Origin: Massariosphaeria phaeospora
Lineage: Eukaryota; Ascomycota; Dothideomycetes; Pleosporales
Length of the DNA: 64,000 bases
NCBI GenBank assembly: GCA_011032825.1
Contig: JAADJZ010000018.1
Span: forward strand, 806,001 to 870,000
Direction: 5' to 3'
Each line of letters opens with the position of its first letter. The stretch's first letter is position 1. This document shows, piece after piece, positions 1 through 13,636 of this stretch. A program made the position numbers and the translations under genes. The notes under the pieces were generated by a model. That model did not search any database. It was not told the origin of the DNA and was given only the letters and a program-made list of their open reading frames with translations.

Positions 1-333
1 GTATAAAATGTACTTAAAAGAGTTAACTACAAAGAATCTAAACTGTAAAAGAGATTCTGCTAATTTATATAGTTCTATAATTTTCTGCTAAAAGCGTTCT
101 ACTTAGTCTGCTTAGTGTGCTTAGTTGCTAAGCGCTTTAAGCTAGCTAAGCGCTCGCCGCTTAGTGTGCTTAGTTTGCTAAAGCTCTAATCGCACTAATT
201 ACTATTACGTAACTGCTAACTTAATTCTGCTTTGCGCATTGCTGTACTTTTGTTTTGCAAACTTGCAAGCTCTAACAACTTTTCTGCGTCGTTGCTTAGT
301 CTACAATACCTAGTATTGTTTCTATTTGTAACA
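1..333 (-). repeat. 3' LTR of Gypsy element 1 (partial)
   Basis: Near-identical to 6,671-7,003. Read on the minus strand it starts TGTTAC at 333; its far end lies outside the window. A purine-rich run on the minus strand (about 334-347, AAAGAAAAGAATAA) sits directly next to it, as a polypurine tract should, and confirms the orientation. Confidence 0.88.
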
Positions 334-3300
334 TTATTCTTTTCTTTAAGAATATTGTTTTGATAGCTGTTTTGCTGTGCTGTGCTAGTTTTTTTTGTGT
401 TTTGCATTAAAAGTGCCGTTTCGTATAAAAGTAAGTTAACTTCAATTTCTATCGTGTCGTAGCTTTTTTTAGTATTTTTTCGAGTTCTTGAGTTTAACTA
501 TGCCTAAGTCTTCGCCTTTTGTAAATTCGTGCTTTAAGTTAACTTGTCGTTGTTACAATTAAGTTGCTTGTATTTGTAAAACTAGTCTAGAGATGCTTGC
601 TCTTTGCAGCTGTTGTTCTAAAAAGAACTTAAAGTGCTTAGTTAATCTTTTGTTAGATAAGTGTACTAAATGCCTTTAGTCTAGCGCGCCCTACGGTCTT
701 GCTCTAATAAAGAAAAAATAAGTAGCTTTTTAACAAAAGCGTTGCAACTTGCAACATTAGCTTTTACTAGCTAAGCAACAAGTGCTATCTGCACGAATCT
801 AAGCTGCTTAGCTAGTGTTCGCAGCAAAGTTTCGTGCTGCTACTCTTCGAGTAGAGCTTTCTGTTGCTAAAACAAAAAAAAATTAGCGTTTTGCTAATAA
901 GTAGGTTGCTATTGAAAAGCTAAAGAAACTAGAAGCTGCGTAGTTTAGCGCTGCTATTAATTCTAAGAGTACAGCTTCTACCGATAGTCCTGTACCGCTG
1001 CTATTTGAAACGCTTTCAGCTAACTTAAGCTAGTTACAGACTAACTCTTTTTTGCTTGTTTTTTTTTCTTTTAACTTTTTTGCTTTTTTAGAGAACTTGG
1101 ATTCTCTGCTTCTAGATTTTGCTAGTAGTACTTCCGTACTAGTTTCTTGCAGTTCGTAAAATTTCGTATTAGTTTCTATGTATTCTAGCTCTCTAGCTAT
1201 TTTTGCTATTTAACTAAGTATTTCTACTAACGTCTAAACTTCTATAGGTTCTTAACTTTCTCAACTTTGTACTTTTCGTTTTTGAGCTCGATATTAGTTG
1301 CTACTTCGGCGTTTAGTAGTGCTAGTTTAAGAAGTAATTTGTAAAAAACTAGATGTATGCGCATGCTTGCAAGTAGCTGTAGTTTAAATAATACAAGTTT
1401 TTTGACCTTTAAGATTTTAAATAGTTTTATTTGAAAGTTGTTTAACTTGTTGCATAGTCGTTTAGTTTTTAGATTTTTTCGTAAAAGAAAAACTCTATTC
1501 TCTTTTTTAAAAGTTGGTTTTTTAAGCTTTTTCTTGTTTGCTAACTTAGCTATCGTAAAGTTCTTTTAAGCGATTCGTTAGCTCAATTTGTTATGTAATT
1601 TTTGCATTTTAAAAGCCTTATCGTCTGCTGCTAGCAAAATGCTTTTAATATTCTTTAGATTTTAATAAGCTACTAGCTTATATTTATAGTTTGCGTAGTA
1701 TAGCGAGTGTTCTATCGTCGTAGACTTTGTGCTGTTGTATGCTAATTGTGCTGTTAGCAAAAGTTCTACTTAGTTGTTTTGCAGCTTGTTAGTGTACATT
1801 TGTAAGTACTATTCTAGCGTTTAGTTTGTTCGTTCTGTCTAGCTGTTCGTTTGCGAGTGAAAGCTAGTTAATAGCTTCTTTGCAACTTCTAAGTAGGCTA
1901 AGAACGTATTTTAAAACTTTAATGTAAACAGCTTGTTTCTGTTTGTAATAAACTGTTCTAGCAATTTGTAATTAGCAACGAGCGTTTTTGTAACCTCGTA
2001 AGCTATTTCTTTTGCCGTAATTAATTCTTCTGTTAGTACAAAATGTAATTCTTTAGTTAATTAGTTTACGATTACTAAGATCGAGTTGCATAGCCGTGCT
2101 AATCTAGGTTTTAACAATTTCAAAAGCTTTACTATAAAGTTTATTGTTACGCTAATCTATAGGCGTGCGAAAAGTTTTAGCAGTTAAAGTAATCTATAAA
2201 GCTTGTGTTTTTTAAGCTTGTTTTTTAAACAATCTAAATAGTTGCTTACTACTTTTTAAACTGTGTTTTGTACGTAGAGCATTAAGTACTCGTTTAAAAT
2301 TTGTTAAACTATTTTGTTAATTCTTAGGTGTTTATATGCTTGTAAAGCATGTAATTTCTAAATAAGCTGTGTAGCTTAAGTGTTGTCTGTAACTATTTAT
2401 CTTTGCTAGTTGTTTTTACTCTATTTTTAGTGCATTTTTTCTTTGATGCTTGTAACTTTAGCTATCTTAGCTAGTCGTAGTTAGTTGTATTTGAAAGTTC
2501 TGTCTAAGTTCCGTCGTAATACTAAGTTATGCGTAACTAGTTTGTTAGTTTTTATAAAATCTAATCTTCGACTAAGCGCGTTTGCGGCTCTATTGTTAGT
2601 TTCTTTGCGATAGTAAATCTTAATGTCGTAATCTGCTATAAATTCAGCTTATTTAACTTGTTGTCTATTTAATTTCTTAGTTGTAGTAAAGCTAGTAAAG
2701 TTTTAATAATCTAAGTACACTTGTACTTAATGCTTTGCTTTTTTTAGCTGTGCTTTTTATTGTTTAAAAGCGTTTATTATTGCTAATAGTTTTTTATTGT
2801 AAACGTCGTAGTTGAGTTCTGCTCCTAAGAACTTTTTAAAATAGTAAAACACTAGTTTTTATTTTTTGTTGTTGCATTGCTGTAAGAGTATTGCTTTTAA
2901 TGCATAGTCTAAAGCATTAGTTTCTACTTAAGTTTTTTTTTTAAGTTGTGCATCTGTAGCATCAGTGCTGTTGTAAACTTTTTTTTAAGTTTTTAAAACG
3001 CCTGTTCTTGTGCTTTTGTTTATTTAAACTTTTTATTTTTTTTAGTAACTTTTAAGAGTAGTGTTGTAGTCTTAGAGTAATCTTTAATAAACTTTTAATA
3101 GAAGTTAGCAAATTTTAAAAAAAACTGCACGTTTTTTACTATTTTAGAAGTTAGCTATTTTTGTATAGTCTAAATCTTTTTCGGGTTTATAGACATACTT
3201 TCTCTTAAAATAATAAATCCTAAATAGCTAGTTTTTGTAACGTGAAATTTACATTTTTTTGAGTAAAGTAGTAGTTAGTACTGCTTTATTTTCTGTAGCA

Positions 3301-6300
3301 CTTTTTTAACATGCTTTTAATGTTTTTTGAGCGTTTCTTTAGAGTATATTAATACGTCGTTTAAGTACGCTGTAACAAAAATGTTCAAGTATTTGTATAG
3401 TGCTTTGTTAATTAGAGCCTAAAACGTAGCTAAGGCATTAGTTAATCTAAATAGCATAACCTAGTACTTATAGAGTCTATATTAAGTTTTAAAAGCTGTT
3501 AACTATTTATGCTCTTTTGCAATTTTAATACAATAGTATCCGTCTCGTACGTTAAGTTTCGTAATTTATTTTACTTTTTAAAGTTAATCTATAAGCTTTT
3601 AAATAAGCGGTAGTAAGTATTAGTTTTTTTGTGTAACGTTGTTGAGCTGTCGATAGTCTACGCACAGTTTTAATTCTTTGTTTTTCTTTAGTACAAACAA
3701 TATCGGCGAAGCTATTAAGCTTTCGCTTAGTTGTATATATTCTCGTTAAATATTTCTTTAAATGTATTTTTTTAATTTCTTCTGCTAGTTGTGAGTTAAG
3801 AAATACATTAGTTCTAGTCGCAGTTTTGTTCTTTTTTTAAAAATAATTTTGTGATTTTATTCTTAGTAGTTTGCTAAGTCGTGTTTTTTGTTTTTTTTAA
3901 AAAAGCTTTTAAACTCTGTTTAGTATTTAGTAGAAAAGTTTTTAAACTTTTTTTTTTATTCTTTCGAGAGGTTGAATTGCGGTTTGCTTGTTTTTAAAAG
4001 CGCAACTTGTTGTATTTATATAACTCTTATTTGCTAAAAGTTTTTTTTACAGATTCTCGCGATCTTGCAAAGTAAAATTAGACTAATTTTTTTAATTTTA
4101 AGTGAGCTCTAAATTGTTGAACCGTTTTGTAGTACTACAGCAACTTTCTTTTTAAGCCTTCAGCTGCGTATTGTTTTGTTTTTTTAATTTATGTTAAAGT
4201 TGTGTTGTCGTAGCTAGTTATACCTAATATACATGTTAAAACTTTTAAAGTTTATAATATTAATACACTGTTAGTGCCTAATGCTTGCAACTTTTAACTT
4301 AACTTTTTAAGTTTCTAAGTTAATTAAACTGTTTCTATATTCTAGTAGTTGTCTGTTAGCTAACACTGTTTGTATTAGTTAATTTTTAACTTAGTAAAGT
4401 ATTCTGTTTCTTTTTACTTATTCTAAAGAAACTAATGTTTAAGCAGCTTTGCTATTAAGTAATGCAATAAGCTTTTAGCTTGCAACTTTCGCTTTTACTT
4501 TTATGTAATTTTATTTTAGTTGCGTTTTTTGTATGCTTTGTACAGTCGTGCTAAGAGCACTTATACTATTCTAACTGTAGGTCTAGTAGCCTGCTAGTTT
4601 TTTGCTAAAAAAGTCTTTAAAGCTTGTTTTTTTGAGATGTTTTATTGCTCGTAGTAGTTGCATTTGCTAGCGAAGCATTTCTAAAGCTTCAAAAACTTGT
4701 CGTAGTTTTAGTTCTTAAAATTTTATTTTGTTGCATTTTTTTATAGCTTATAAATAGTGCATTTTGTAGTGCAAAAGAGCTAGCGTGCTGTTTAGCACGT
4801 ATCGTAGTTTTCTATACATAATTCGTTGTTGCATTTTAAGTAGTTTTCGTTTTTTAAACTTATAGGCTACTATTTTGTAATATGCTTGCAAGACTAGTGT
4901 GTTTAATATTTTTTATTATAACACTGCGCTTATCTGCGGCTACTGCTATAGTTTTTAAACTAGTTGTTGTAGTTGTGTACGTAGCATTCTGCTACTGTAC
5001 ATTCGCTGTCTTTAAGCAAAATGTATAATAGTAATTTTAGCTGTTGCTAAGCGAGAATTCTATTATTTGTGTAGTATACACAGTTCTTTTTGTTGCACTA
5101 GTGCTAAAGTAAGTTTTTGTAATTTTTTTAATTAGCAAACTGTATTTTTTTTTGTTAGCTTTTGTTGTGCTATTGCTGCGTTTGCGACTTTCTATTTTTG
5201 TAGTTCTTTAATTCAAAGCGTATAAAACTTGTTTTTGCAATACTAAGCAATGTAGGTTTTTTAGTTGCACATCTAGCATTCGTAGTTCTATAGCTGTCCG
5301 TTAATTTTTTAAACTTGTAAAGTTAATAGTTCTTTGTTGTCTTTGTTTGTTAGCTTTGTAACGTCTTTGAGACTTTCTATTTAAATCTAATTGTTCTCTA
5401 ATTCTTTAAGGTTTTTTAAGTATAGTGTAGCTACTTGCTAAAGTTAAACTATAGCAATAGTAGCAGCTTAGGCGCTAGCTACTTTCTGTTGTGTTTTTAA
5501 GTAGTTTCTACAGAAGTGTTTGTTTTTGCTGCATTAAAAACATACTTTATTGTTGTAACGTCTTTAGCGTTTTTCTTTTAACAATTTGTCTTTAGAGTTT
5601 TGTTTTGTCGAGGTAGCATTTTTCTTGTTAAACTGCTTTTGTAGTAGTTTATTGTTCTAAACTCGTTCAACGCTGTCGATGTTTATTAGATTATAGTAAT
5701 AAGTTTTTTTAATCGTAGCTACTAGGCGTATGTATAGTTTAACTGTAAACTTGCGTTCTTGCTATTGTTGCTATAGTTAGTTGTTAATTTGTACTGCAGT
5801 TTTAATTAACTCTTTAAGTTTTTTAGGTTTTTTGTTTTAACTAATTTTATTTTTTACATGTTCTTTTAGTTCTGCGTAGTAAAACTTGCATAAGTTTTGT
5901 TCTTCTACGTTGTCTACTTTAGCTTAAATTTTTTTAAACTTAATTGTATATTTACCTGCAGATTTTTTTTGTTGTAGTAGTCTAAGTTTGTTTATTGCTT
6001 ATTAAGTTTCGTTTACTTTTTTGTAGATCGTATAAAGCTTTTTTTTAAACAATTCTTAGTTTTCAAAAATGCGTTGCGTGTTTTGCTTTATTTTTTGCTT
6101 GCTATTGCTTTTAACATAGTTGTTTGCGTGTAGCTAAAACTACTTTGCTGCGTCGTTTTTTATGTGCATTTTAGCTGCAAAAATTTTGTTTTGTTTTGTA
6201 AAAAAGCTCGTTGCATAGTAACAGCAGTAGAAGTTAATGTTCGTAAAAAATAATTGTAGTGTTTTCTTTTTTTTGCTATATTTCTCTAGGAATAGTGCCT

Positions 6301-6502
6301 TCGCGGCACTACTAGTTTCTCAACTTTTCAAAATTGCTACTATCTTTAACAGTTCGCTAATCTGCTTGCTTATTTGTTTTATCTAGTTAGCTTGCTTTGC
6401 TAGTACCGTTGCTGCGGTGCGTGCTAGTGCTCTAGCGCTGCTACTACTTAAGCTTGCTAGAGTTGTTATGTTGTCTTAGTTTTAAACTTAAAGTAGTTAA
6501 CG

Positions 6503-7003
6503 TGTTATTAGAGGTGTTCTTTTACTAAAAGTAATTACGATTAGACTTGAAGATTTCGCCTAAAGAATTGTTCTGTGTTTAGAAAGCTTAATAACAACAA
6601 AAAAACAATCTCAATTCTATTTTAAATAGAATAACAAAGTAACAATTTGTTGCTTATAGATCTAATTTATGTATAAAATGTACTTAGAAAAGTTAACTAC
6701 AAAGAATCTAAACTATAAAAGAAATTCTTCTAATTTATATAGTTCTATAATTCTTTGCTAAAAGCGTTTTGCTTAGTCTGCTTAGTGTGCTTAGTTGCTA
6801 AGCGCTTTAGGCTAGCTAAGCGCTCGCCGCTTAGTATGCTTAGTTTGCTAAAGCTCTAATCGCACTAATTACTATTACGTAACTACTAACCTAATTCTGC
6901 TTTGCGCATTGCTGTACTTTCGTTTTGCAAACCTGCAAGCTCTAACAACTTTTCTGCGTCGTTGCTTAGTTTACGATACTTAGTATCGTTTCTATTTGTA
7001 ACA
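6503..7003 (-). repeat. 5' LTR of Gypsy element 1
   Basis: About 501 bp. The plus strand starts TGTTATTAG and ends TTTGTAACA, so the ends are the inverted TGTTA/TAACA pair expected of an LTR. It differs from the other LTR mostly by transitions. Confidence 0.85.
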
Positions 7004-7370
7004 TACTATTACTTAGGCTAAGTAGAATGCTGTATGCTTATTGTTAACAACTTTAACAAGCGTCTATACTAAAAGTAAATTGTTAAAAATAACAAAAGCA
7101 AAGAGCATAGGTATCTAAAATGCTTCTAGTGTTTTAATACAAACTAAAACTACTATTTAGTACGTATCTAAACTAGTTTAGAGCGTTATAAGCTATTCTA
7201 ATTCTATATAAAGTACTAAAAAAGCTTTAAAATAAGTTAAAAATAGTCGTGCTCGCTTTAAAAAGAGTTTGCAACAAAAGTTATTTTGTAGTTGTTTTTA
7301 ACTTTGCTTACAAGCCTTTGTCCCCTAGCGCGCTTAAAACTAAAAAAAAAGTTTTTAAAACTGTTCGCTA

Positions 7371-7776
7371 ACGTACTTTACGAGTTCGCTGCTTACACGA
7401 GTTCGCCGCCTACCGAATTTTACTAAAGAAAATCAATAATCTAGAGCTTAATAACTCTTAACCTACTTAATAAAATTCTCTAAAATTTTTACTACTAAGC
7501 TGCATCTATATAAATTTTTAGATTCCTAGATTACTAAGCTACAACTTTAGTATTTAGAAAGTTATTAAAGAAAAGCTTAAATTATCCGTGCGCTCTAAGC
7601 TATCTACTCTTCTAGACTAGCTAGAGCTTAGTAATCTTAGAACTAGAAAGTTTATATATACAGAAATAATATATTAAATTTTTAGAGAATTTTATTAAGT
7701 AGGTTAAGAGTTATTAAGCTCTAGATTATTGATTTTCCTTAGTAAAATTCAGTAGGCGGGAACTCGTGAAGTACGT
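7371..7776. mobile_element. Foldback/MITE-like element A, 406 bp
   Basis: Long terminal inverted repeats: the left arm starts ACGTACTTTACGAGTTCG and the right end is its near reverse complement, with arms of more than 130 bp around a short centre. It is flanked by TA on both sides (7,369-7,370 and 7,777-7,778). The outer part matches the ends of the 1.85-kb pogo/Fot1-like elements at 33,916 and 48,977, so it is probably a non-autonomous derivative. No coding capacity. Confidence 0.8.
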
Positions 7777-7778
7777 TA

Positions 7779-9300
7779 GTTTAAAGCGTATACTAACAAA
7801 AAAGTAAAACTTGCTATAATAAAAATAAGCAGAACTTGCAAGAACATTTTTAAAACGCTTAATAAGTATGTGTTATAACTCTCTAGAGTGTAGCAAAGCG
7901 CTAATTTAGTTTCTAGTTGCTAATATGCTTTCTACAGCGCGCACTTTTACCTACACAATAAATCTACTAACTTTAATAAAAAATTTAATGCTAAAGTTAA
8001 GCTAAATAGTTGCGTTTGTACTGTTAAAGCTGCTGCTTTCTAGTAAAAGTACTTTAAGTAGTTGTTTAACTAGTTAGTAAAAGCAAAGCTTTAAGAAAAC
8101 GTTAAGCAAGCTAATAATTTGTGTAAAAAAGTATGTTAGCTTATTATAAGCTACTATAACTAGTATTAACATATTTTCGTCTAAAAAAGCTAGCGTTGTT
8201 ATTAATCTAGTAGCTAAAAGAGATTACAAGCGCGCTTAGCTTTTTGCGGATCTTGCCAACGCAACTGCAAAGCGTGCAGTTAAAAAGAACAAAGTGCAAA
8301 AAAGTGTGTTTATAAAGAAAATTAAGTTGCTTATAGCAAAGTTTATAAACTTTAGCTAAAGAGTTATAAGTAGCTTAGTAGTTTTTAGCGTTAAATTACA
8401 ACCTTTTAGGCTATTGTAGCCTTAAAAGCAGTTTTTTTGCTTAAATTAGTTTTTAAGCACAGCGTTAGCGTTTTAGAACTTTATTTTAGCGCAACGAAAG
8501 CTAATACTTAGTAGTTAGTGTAAAAGTAGTTCGCTTAAAAGTAGCATAGTTATGCATACATTTTTAAAACTTACTTTGTTTTACTTTGCTATAAAGTGTG
8601 CTACACTAGCTTATAATAGTACAAAGTAGCTCTCTTAACGCTATGCCTTGCAATAGTAAAATAATATATTATTTCTTTTAAATACGTTTGTAACTTAGAA
8701 AATTTTAAATTTTTTTAAAATTTTAATGCTAACTATGCGTTAAGTAGCAAAGTAAAGCGTGTTAACTATTTTTTTTTTAAAAGCACATTGCTTAGAGTGC
8801 GTTTTTTATTTCTTTTGCTACAAAATTTTTTTCTTTTTTAAAAATTGTTAAGTGCATTTGCACTTATATTTAACCTAGGTTTCTAAAAGTTTTTATTGTT
8901 TAAGTATTCTTTTTATTTAACGAGGTACTTTTAGGTGCTAACTAAAAAAATAAATTATTAAGTACTTTTTTAACGTAGTACACGTTGTTTTTAAACGTGC
9001 GCAAAGTATCTACTAAAAGCTTGCTTTTAAAAAGTATTAACTTTTTTTAGTTATAAAGTTTTAACAGGGATACGTAAAAAACTAGATAAACACTTTTTAG
9101 TTTAAAAAAGTTTACTTGGTACGCGTTAGTGCTAATTTAGTTTATAATAGTGCCTAGCTTTACGTACTTCTAGTTAAGCTTTTTCTTTAGCCTAGTAGAT
9201 TTTATGTAGTAGTTTAAAATTAGCACCTAGTTACTTTGGTTTAGCAAGATGTGCTTTTTACGCTTGTTAGAATACTTTTTTTAATAAGCGTTTGTAGTTT
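7779..9300. other. AT-rich, RIP-degraded, unassigned
   Basis: No open frame above about 60 codons. A stretch near 8,220-8,340 keeps more G/C and reads as lysine- and alanine-rich peptide on the plus strand, like a transposase tail, but nothing diagnostic survives. The end of Gypsy element 2 may lie here; I could not find its LTR. Confidence 0.4.
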
Positions 9301-12300
9301 TAGCTTAAAAAGCAATTATATAGGCTACTATGCTTGTTTTTATAAACAACTGTTCGTTACTAAAGAGCATTTTAAGCTAATTTAAAGCTTTTAGAAACGC
9401 TTTGTAGTACACTACAAAAAAAGTAATTTTTGTAGTTACGTATTAGCTATTGTTGTACGCGAACTTCGCTACTAGCAACTACACAGTTTAATTGTTCTAT
9501 TCAAAGCAATAGTAACATTGAAAGTACTATTCTAGCATTTAATTCTGCCTTTTAGTTTAACTATTTGTTTGAAAGTAATAAGCAAAAAAGAGAACGCTTA
9601 TTAAGCTAAAATAGTAGCAGAAGCTGTTCTAGAACTTTGAGTTTATAATAAAACTTTACTTTAAAATAACATTCTTTAAAACGCTGTAAAGTTTTACAAT
9701 TTTCTTTATTTAAACTATTGCAAAGTTTTTTGCTGTCTAATTAGCGCGAGCTAGAATATAGTAAACTATTTTAGTTAAGCAGTTTACTATAACAAGAATA
9801 AAATTGTATACTTGCTTTATATACTTTAATAGTACAAGTTTTGTAATAAAGTTTATTGTAACATTACACTACGAGCTGTTAAAAGCTAGCAAAAGTATAA
9901 AAAGTTTGTAAAAGCTGTGTTTAGCTGCTACTAATTTGCAATACTTTAAATAGTTGTTGCAGTACTTTTTAACGTTCTTTTTTATGCTTTTTTACTCGTA
10001 TCGGCGTTTAACTTTCTCTAAGGTTTTTTTAACGCCAAAGTAACTAGCTATCGAGCTGTTATAACATTTCTAGAAAGCTTTTGCTTTTTTTTATTGTAAC
10101 AAAGTAGATTTTTTCTAACTGCTTTGTTACAGCTACTTTTAGTATATTTTAAGCTACTATAGGCTCTACTAGTCTAAACTCGTTTTTTAAGTTAAAATCT
10201 AAGTCTAAGTCTAAAGAGTTTACAAAATTGCTTGCTAGATTACTTAAAAAAACTTTATTCTTCGAAAGCCTATGCTAGAGTGCTTAAGTTAGTTTTTTTC
10301 TAATGTGCATTTTTAAGTCTAAAGCTTTTATTTTCTTTAAAAAAGTTAGCAGGCTTAGTTTTTTTTTAAGTTAGCTAGCTGATTTTGTAATTGCTGCTAC
10401 TAAAGCGGGCTTACTATAAACACTACGAGTTATTAAAGCTTATAATAAATCTACGTAGATTTTATTACTTTTCTGCGCAGAAGCATAAGCTTTCTTTACG
10501 TAGTCTAGTCGTTAAAAAAAGCTATTGGCTAGATTTGTCTTTATAGGTTAATAAATTATAACGAAGTTGTACTCTGTTAACCTTTTGTAAGCGCGGACTT
10601 AATAATAATTTAGAGTTTTCGTTTTTATAAACTATAGTAGGTTATTGTAGTCTATATAAATATTAGATAAAATACTTTAAAAAAAATAGTAGAAGTGTAA
10701 TAGACTTTTGTTAATTGCTAACAACTTTTTATTATAAGTATTGTAATTGTAGTTCGCCTTGTCTATTTTCTGCGAGAAGAAACTAATTAAGCGCTAATGC
10801 GCACTTTTTCGCTGTTTTTACCGTTAGAAACTTTTTAGCTTAGAATTCTACTAATAGCGCTTTTAGAAGCGTTAGTTTTGAGCTTTGTAAGCTATTCTGC
10901 TTGATAATAAACTAGAATAGAAATATTAAAAAAGCACTTTTAAGTTTTCTAAACGCTTTCTTAGCTTTAGTTTTAAAGTTAATTCGCTAGTTTTTTTCTT
11001 TTCTTTGAGCGTGCTCGCTTCGGGCCGCTTCTAGCTTTTTCTAGGTTAGTTTAATTAATAGTAGAGCAAGCTTAGAGAACTTAGCAATAAAGCGCTAATA
11101 ATAGTTTATAAAGCTTATAAATACTTGAATATCTTAAATCGTGTTCGGCATTAGCTACTCTTAGATCGTTTTAATTTGTTTTAAGTTTATTTTAACTTTT
11201 TTAGGTATACAATGTAACTTAGGTACTTCGTTTACCGTATATGCTACTCGCACTTGCTAAGCTTTATATATAGCTTTGCTTTACGCAAACGTTAAAGAAC
11301 TTTTTTAACCTAGCTTACATAGGCTTTTTTTGTATTAGAAAATACTAGAATGTTGTTAAAGTACATAATGCAAGTTACGTTAACTAACTTAGCAAAAGCT
11401 TAGTTAATGTAAGCTTAAAATGCTGCAAAAGCATTTGTAAAACTAAATCGCATAACAAAGTACTCAAAATAACTATATCGAGTCTTAAAAGCTGTTTTCT
11501 ATTTGTTTCTTTTTTTAATTTAAATTTTGTAATAGGCTTTACAAATGTTAAGCTTAGTATAAACTTTTGCTTTAGCTAATCTTTCTAAAAACTCTGCAAT
11601 AAAAAGCAGAAAATAACGATTTTTAATTGTAATCTTGTTAAGGTCTTAATAGTTAACGCAAAGTTTTAAAGTGCTGTTTTTTTTCTTTGCAAAAAGAATT
11701 AGAGCACTAGCTAAAAACTTTAAGCGCTTTATTTATTCTTTATTAAAGTACTCGTTTACGTATTTCTAAAAATGCTTTAATTTTACTATTAACATGTTGT
11801 ACAAAGGTTGATGCGAGAAAGTTGTACTAGGCTAAAGTTTAATCGCAAGATTCTGCTTTTTATAAGACGCTGTTACTAACGAGCTATTAAAGCTCGCTAC
11901 GTTTTAGTACTTCTAATATTTAAGTTACAAACTAGAGCCTTGCTTTTTTTAGTTGCTTGCTTTAAAAATTGCACTAATTAAACAAACATAAAGCTTTGCA
12001 TTAGAACTATTTAAAGTTTAAACAAACTCTGCTGCGTTTTTTATAGCTACTTTAGCATAGTTTAGTTTATTTAGGTTTTTTATACTCTTAAAAAGCATGC
12101 AGCAACGCAAATAGTTCAACTTTAGCTAAAACTAATCTATTCAAAAGAGTTTGAGATACATTGAAAGCTTTTTAAAATTAGCTACTACAAAGAGAATTCT
12201 ATAAGTTTGTACTTTGCCTTTAGAATTTGTAATGCAAACTTTTGCTATAGTACAACTATAAATAGTGTAACCTAATTTACTTAGCAATATAAAAAGAATA

Positions 12301-13560
12301 TTAGAAATTAGTTTAAGTACTAGATTCTGGTTTTTTGCTACGATAGCCGAAAGAACATTAAAATAAGCTCTACTATCTACAATTGCTTTTAAGTTTTTTA
12401 AACTTTTAATCTTCGCTAACGCAGTAAAAAACGTTGAGTTTTTGCTTATTAGCATTTTACAAAGAGTGCTTACTTTTTTTAACTATAACAAGTTAATATA
12501 GGCTACAAAGTAAAAAGCTAATTCTTTAAGCCTTTGCTTTTTTCCTTTCTTTTTTCGAAGTAAGCGTTTTTTTTGGCCTTTTTAGAGTAAGTAGGAACGA
12601 AATAGCTTAGTTTGTTACATACGTAACAAACTAGCTCGTTAAAGCGTTTGTTTTTTTTGTTATTACTTTTTTTAAGCTTAAAGCAGCCGTTGCGTTTCTT
12701 TTTGTGCTATTTAGCATTAGAATAGGTTAATCTATGTTTTGTTAGCAACGCGGCTTACTTTTTGTCTTTTTTAGTTTTCCTTTAGATCTTGCTATTCTGT
12801 TAGAGGTTACAATAGATTTAATTAGCTTTTTGCTCTACTTAGTAGAAAGTAGTGCAACTTTGCAGCGAAAAGTAACGTAGTTGCTTTTTTACTTTTTTAA
12901 AAAGTGCCGCGGTGAAGTTCGCTGCTATGCTAAATAAACTTGTTTAGTTAATTTTAGTTTAAAAAAGTTAAGAAAGTAAGAGTAAGTTAGAAAAAGTTTA
13001 AAATAGCTTTTAACATAAAGCTTTAATAGAATTGTATACTTACTACTTACGTTTTTTAAAAATGCCTAAAGTACTTAACATTTGTTTTTTAAGTAATGTC
13101 TAAGTAAGAGACTATAAAAAAAATTGCATTTTTTTATAAATCTTATAGATTTTTTAAAGTGTACAAAATTGTTAGTAGCGTACGTTAACTTAGAAGAAAC
13201 TTTTTAAAGTTTACTATAAAAGTTAAAGCTTTTTGTGTAGTAGCTTTTGCAATTGCAAACCTATTAGTTGTAGTTTACGCAATTCTTTTTTAAATAGTAG
13301 TGTAGTAGCTTAGAGCGAGGTAAATTAATCTAGTTAAAAATAGTTTAAGCAGGTGCTAGCACAACTAGTTGCCTAATTGCTTTAGCAAGCGCTGTTTTGT
13401 TTTCGTTCTAGTATAGAGCTTTTAACGCTTTAAAGCGAATAAGTTCTGTACAGTTTTGCTTATTTTGCTACTAAGTTTTTAGCTTGTTAAAAGCTCGCTT
13501 CGTAGAAAGCTTTGATAGTGCGTTGTTATTCTTATCGTTTGAGAGTAAAGTATTAAGATT
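9300..13560 (-). mobile_element. Second Ty3/Gypsy retrotransposon remnant, no LTRs found
   Basis: Decayed gag-pol reads on the minus strand in Gypsy order. Near 12,595-12,640 is a zinc knuckle with the C-x2-C pair kept and the His and last Cys changed to Tyr. At 12,141-12,455 a 104-codon open piece carries the retropepsin motif as VDSRAYFN (ancestral DSGA). RT motifs are LCVNY-stop-DLNKIT at 11,628-11,667 and YFNNILVFS at 11,332-11,370 (both catalytic Asp now Asn). Integrase is ILVIVNCLTKIVYYI at about 9,770-9,820 (Asp to Asn). It is a different family from element 1: the surviving peptides differ clearly. Boundaries are approximate. Confidence 0.8.
12141..12455 (-). pseudogene. Retropepsin fragment of Gypsy element 2
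   Basis: The longest surviving open piece of the element, 104 codons. The aspartic protease motif is at about residues 26-33 as VDSRAYFN; in active Gypsy proteases this is DSGA. Gly-to-Arg is GGA-to-AGA, a G-to-A change of the RIP type. A hydrophobic flap-like stretch follows. It is a transposon relic, not a host gene. Confidence 0.7.
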
Positions 13561-13636
13561 TCTTTTAAAGCGAACTAGGTTATTCTAGCTTAGTTTAGCG
13601 CTAAAAGCGCAACTACGCTTTAAAACGTTAGTACTA

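Larger units (their letters stand above)
1..7003 (-). mobile_element. Ty3/Gypsy LTR retrotransposon, RIP-degraded, truncated by window edge
   Basis: The first 333 bases repeat at 6,671-7,003, giving two direct LTRs around a 6.2-kb interior. The coding strand is minus, so 6,503-7,003 is the 5' LTR and 1-333 the incomplete 3' LTR. Decayed pol motifs read in order on the minus strand: a gag zinc knuckle near 5,503-5,560 (C-x2-C-x4-H kept, last Cys now Tyr), the RT motif LCVDYRQLNNVT at about 3,632-3,671, the RT active site as AYLNDVLIYS at 3,341-3,376 (Asp to Asn), and the integrase core as ILVIVN-stop-LTKELHF at about 2,041-2,091 (catalytic Asp to Asn). The order gag-RT-integrase is that of Ty3/Gypsy. 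Many in-frame stops make it inactive. The changes are C-to-T or G-to-A, as RIP leaves. Confidence 0.9.

Noticed and set aside
216..407. 63-codon open frame at the left edge, minus strand
   Set aside because: It runs across the polypurine tract into the retrotransposon 3' LTR and resembles no protein.
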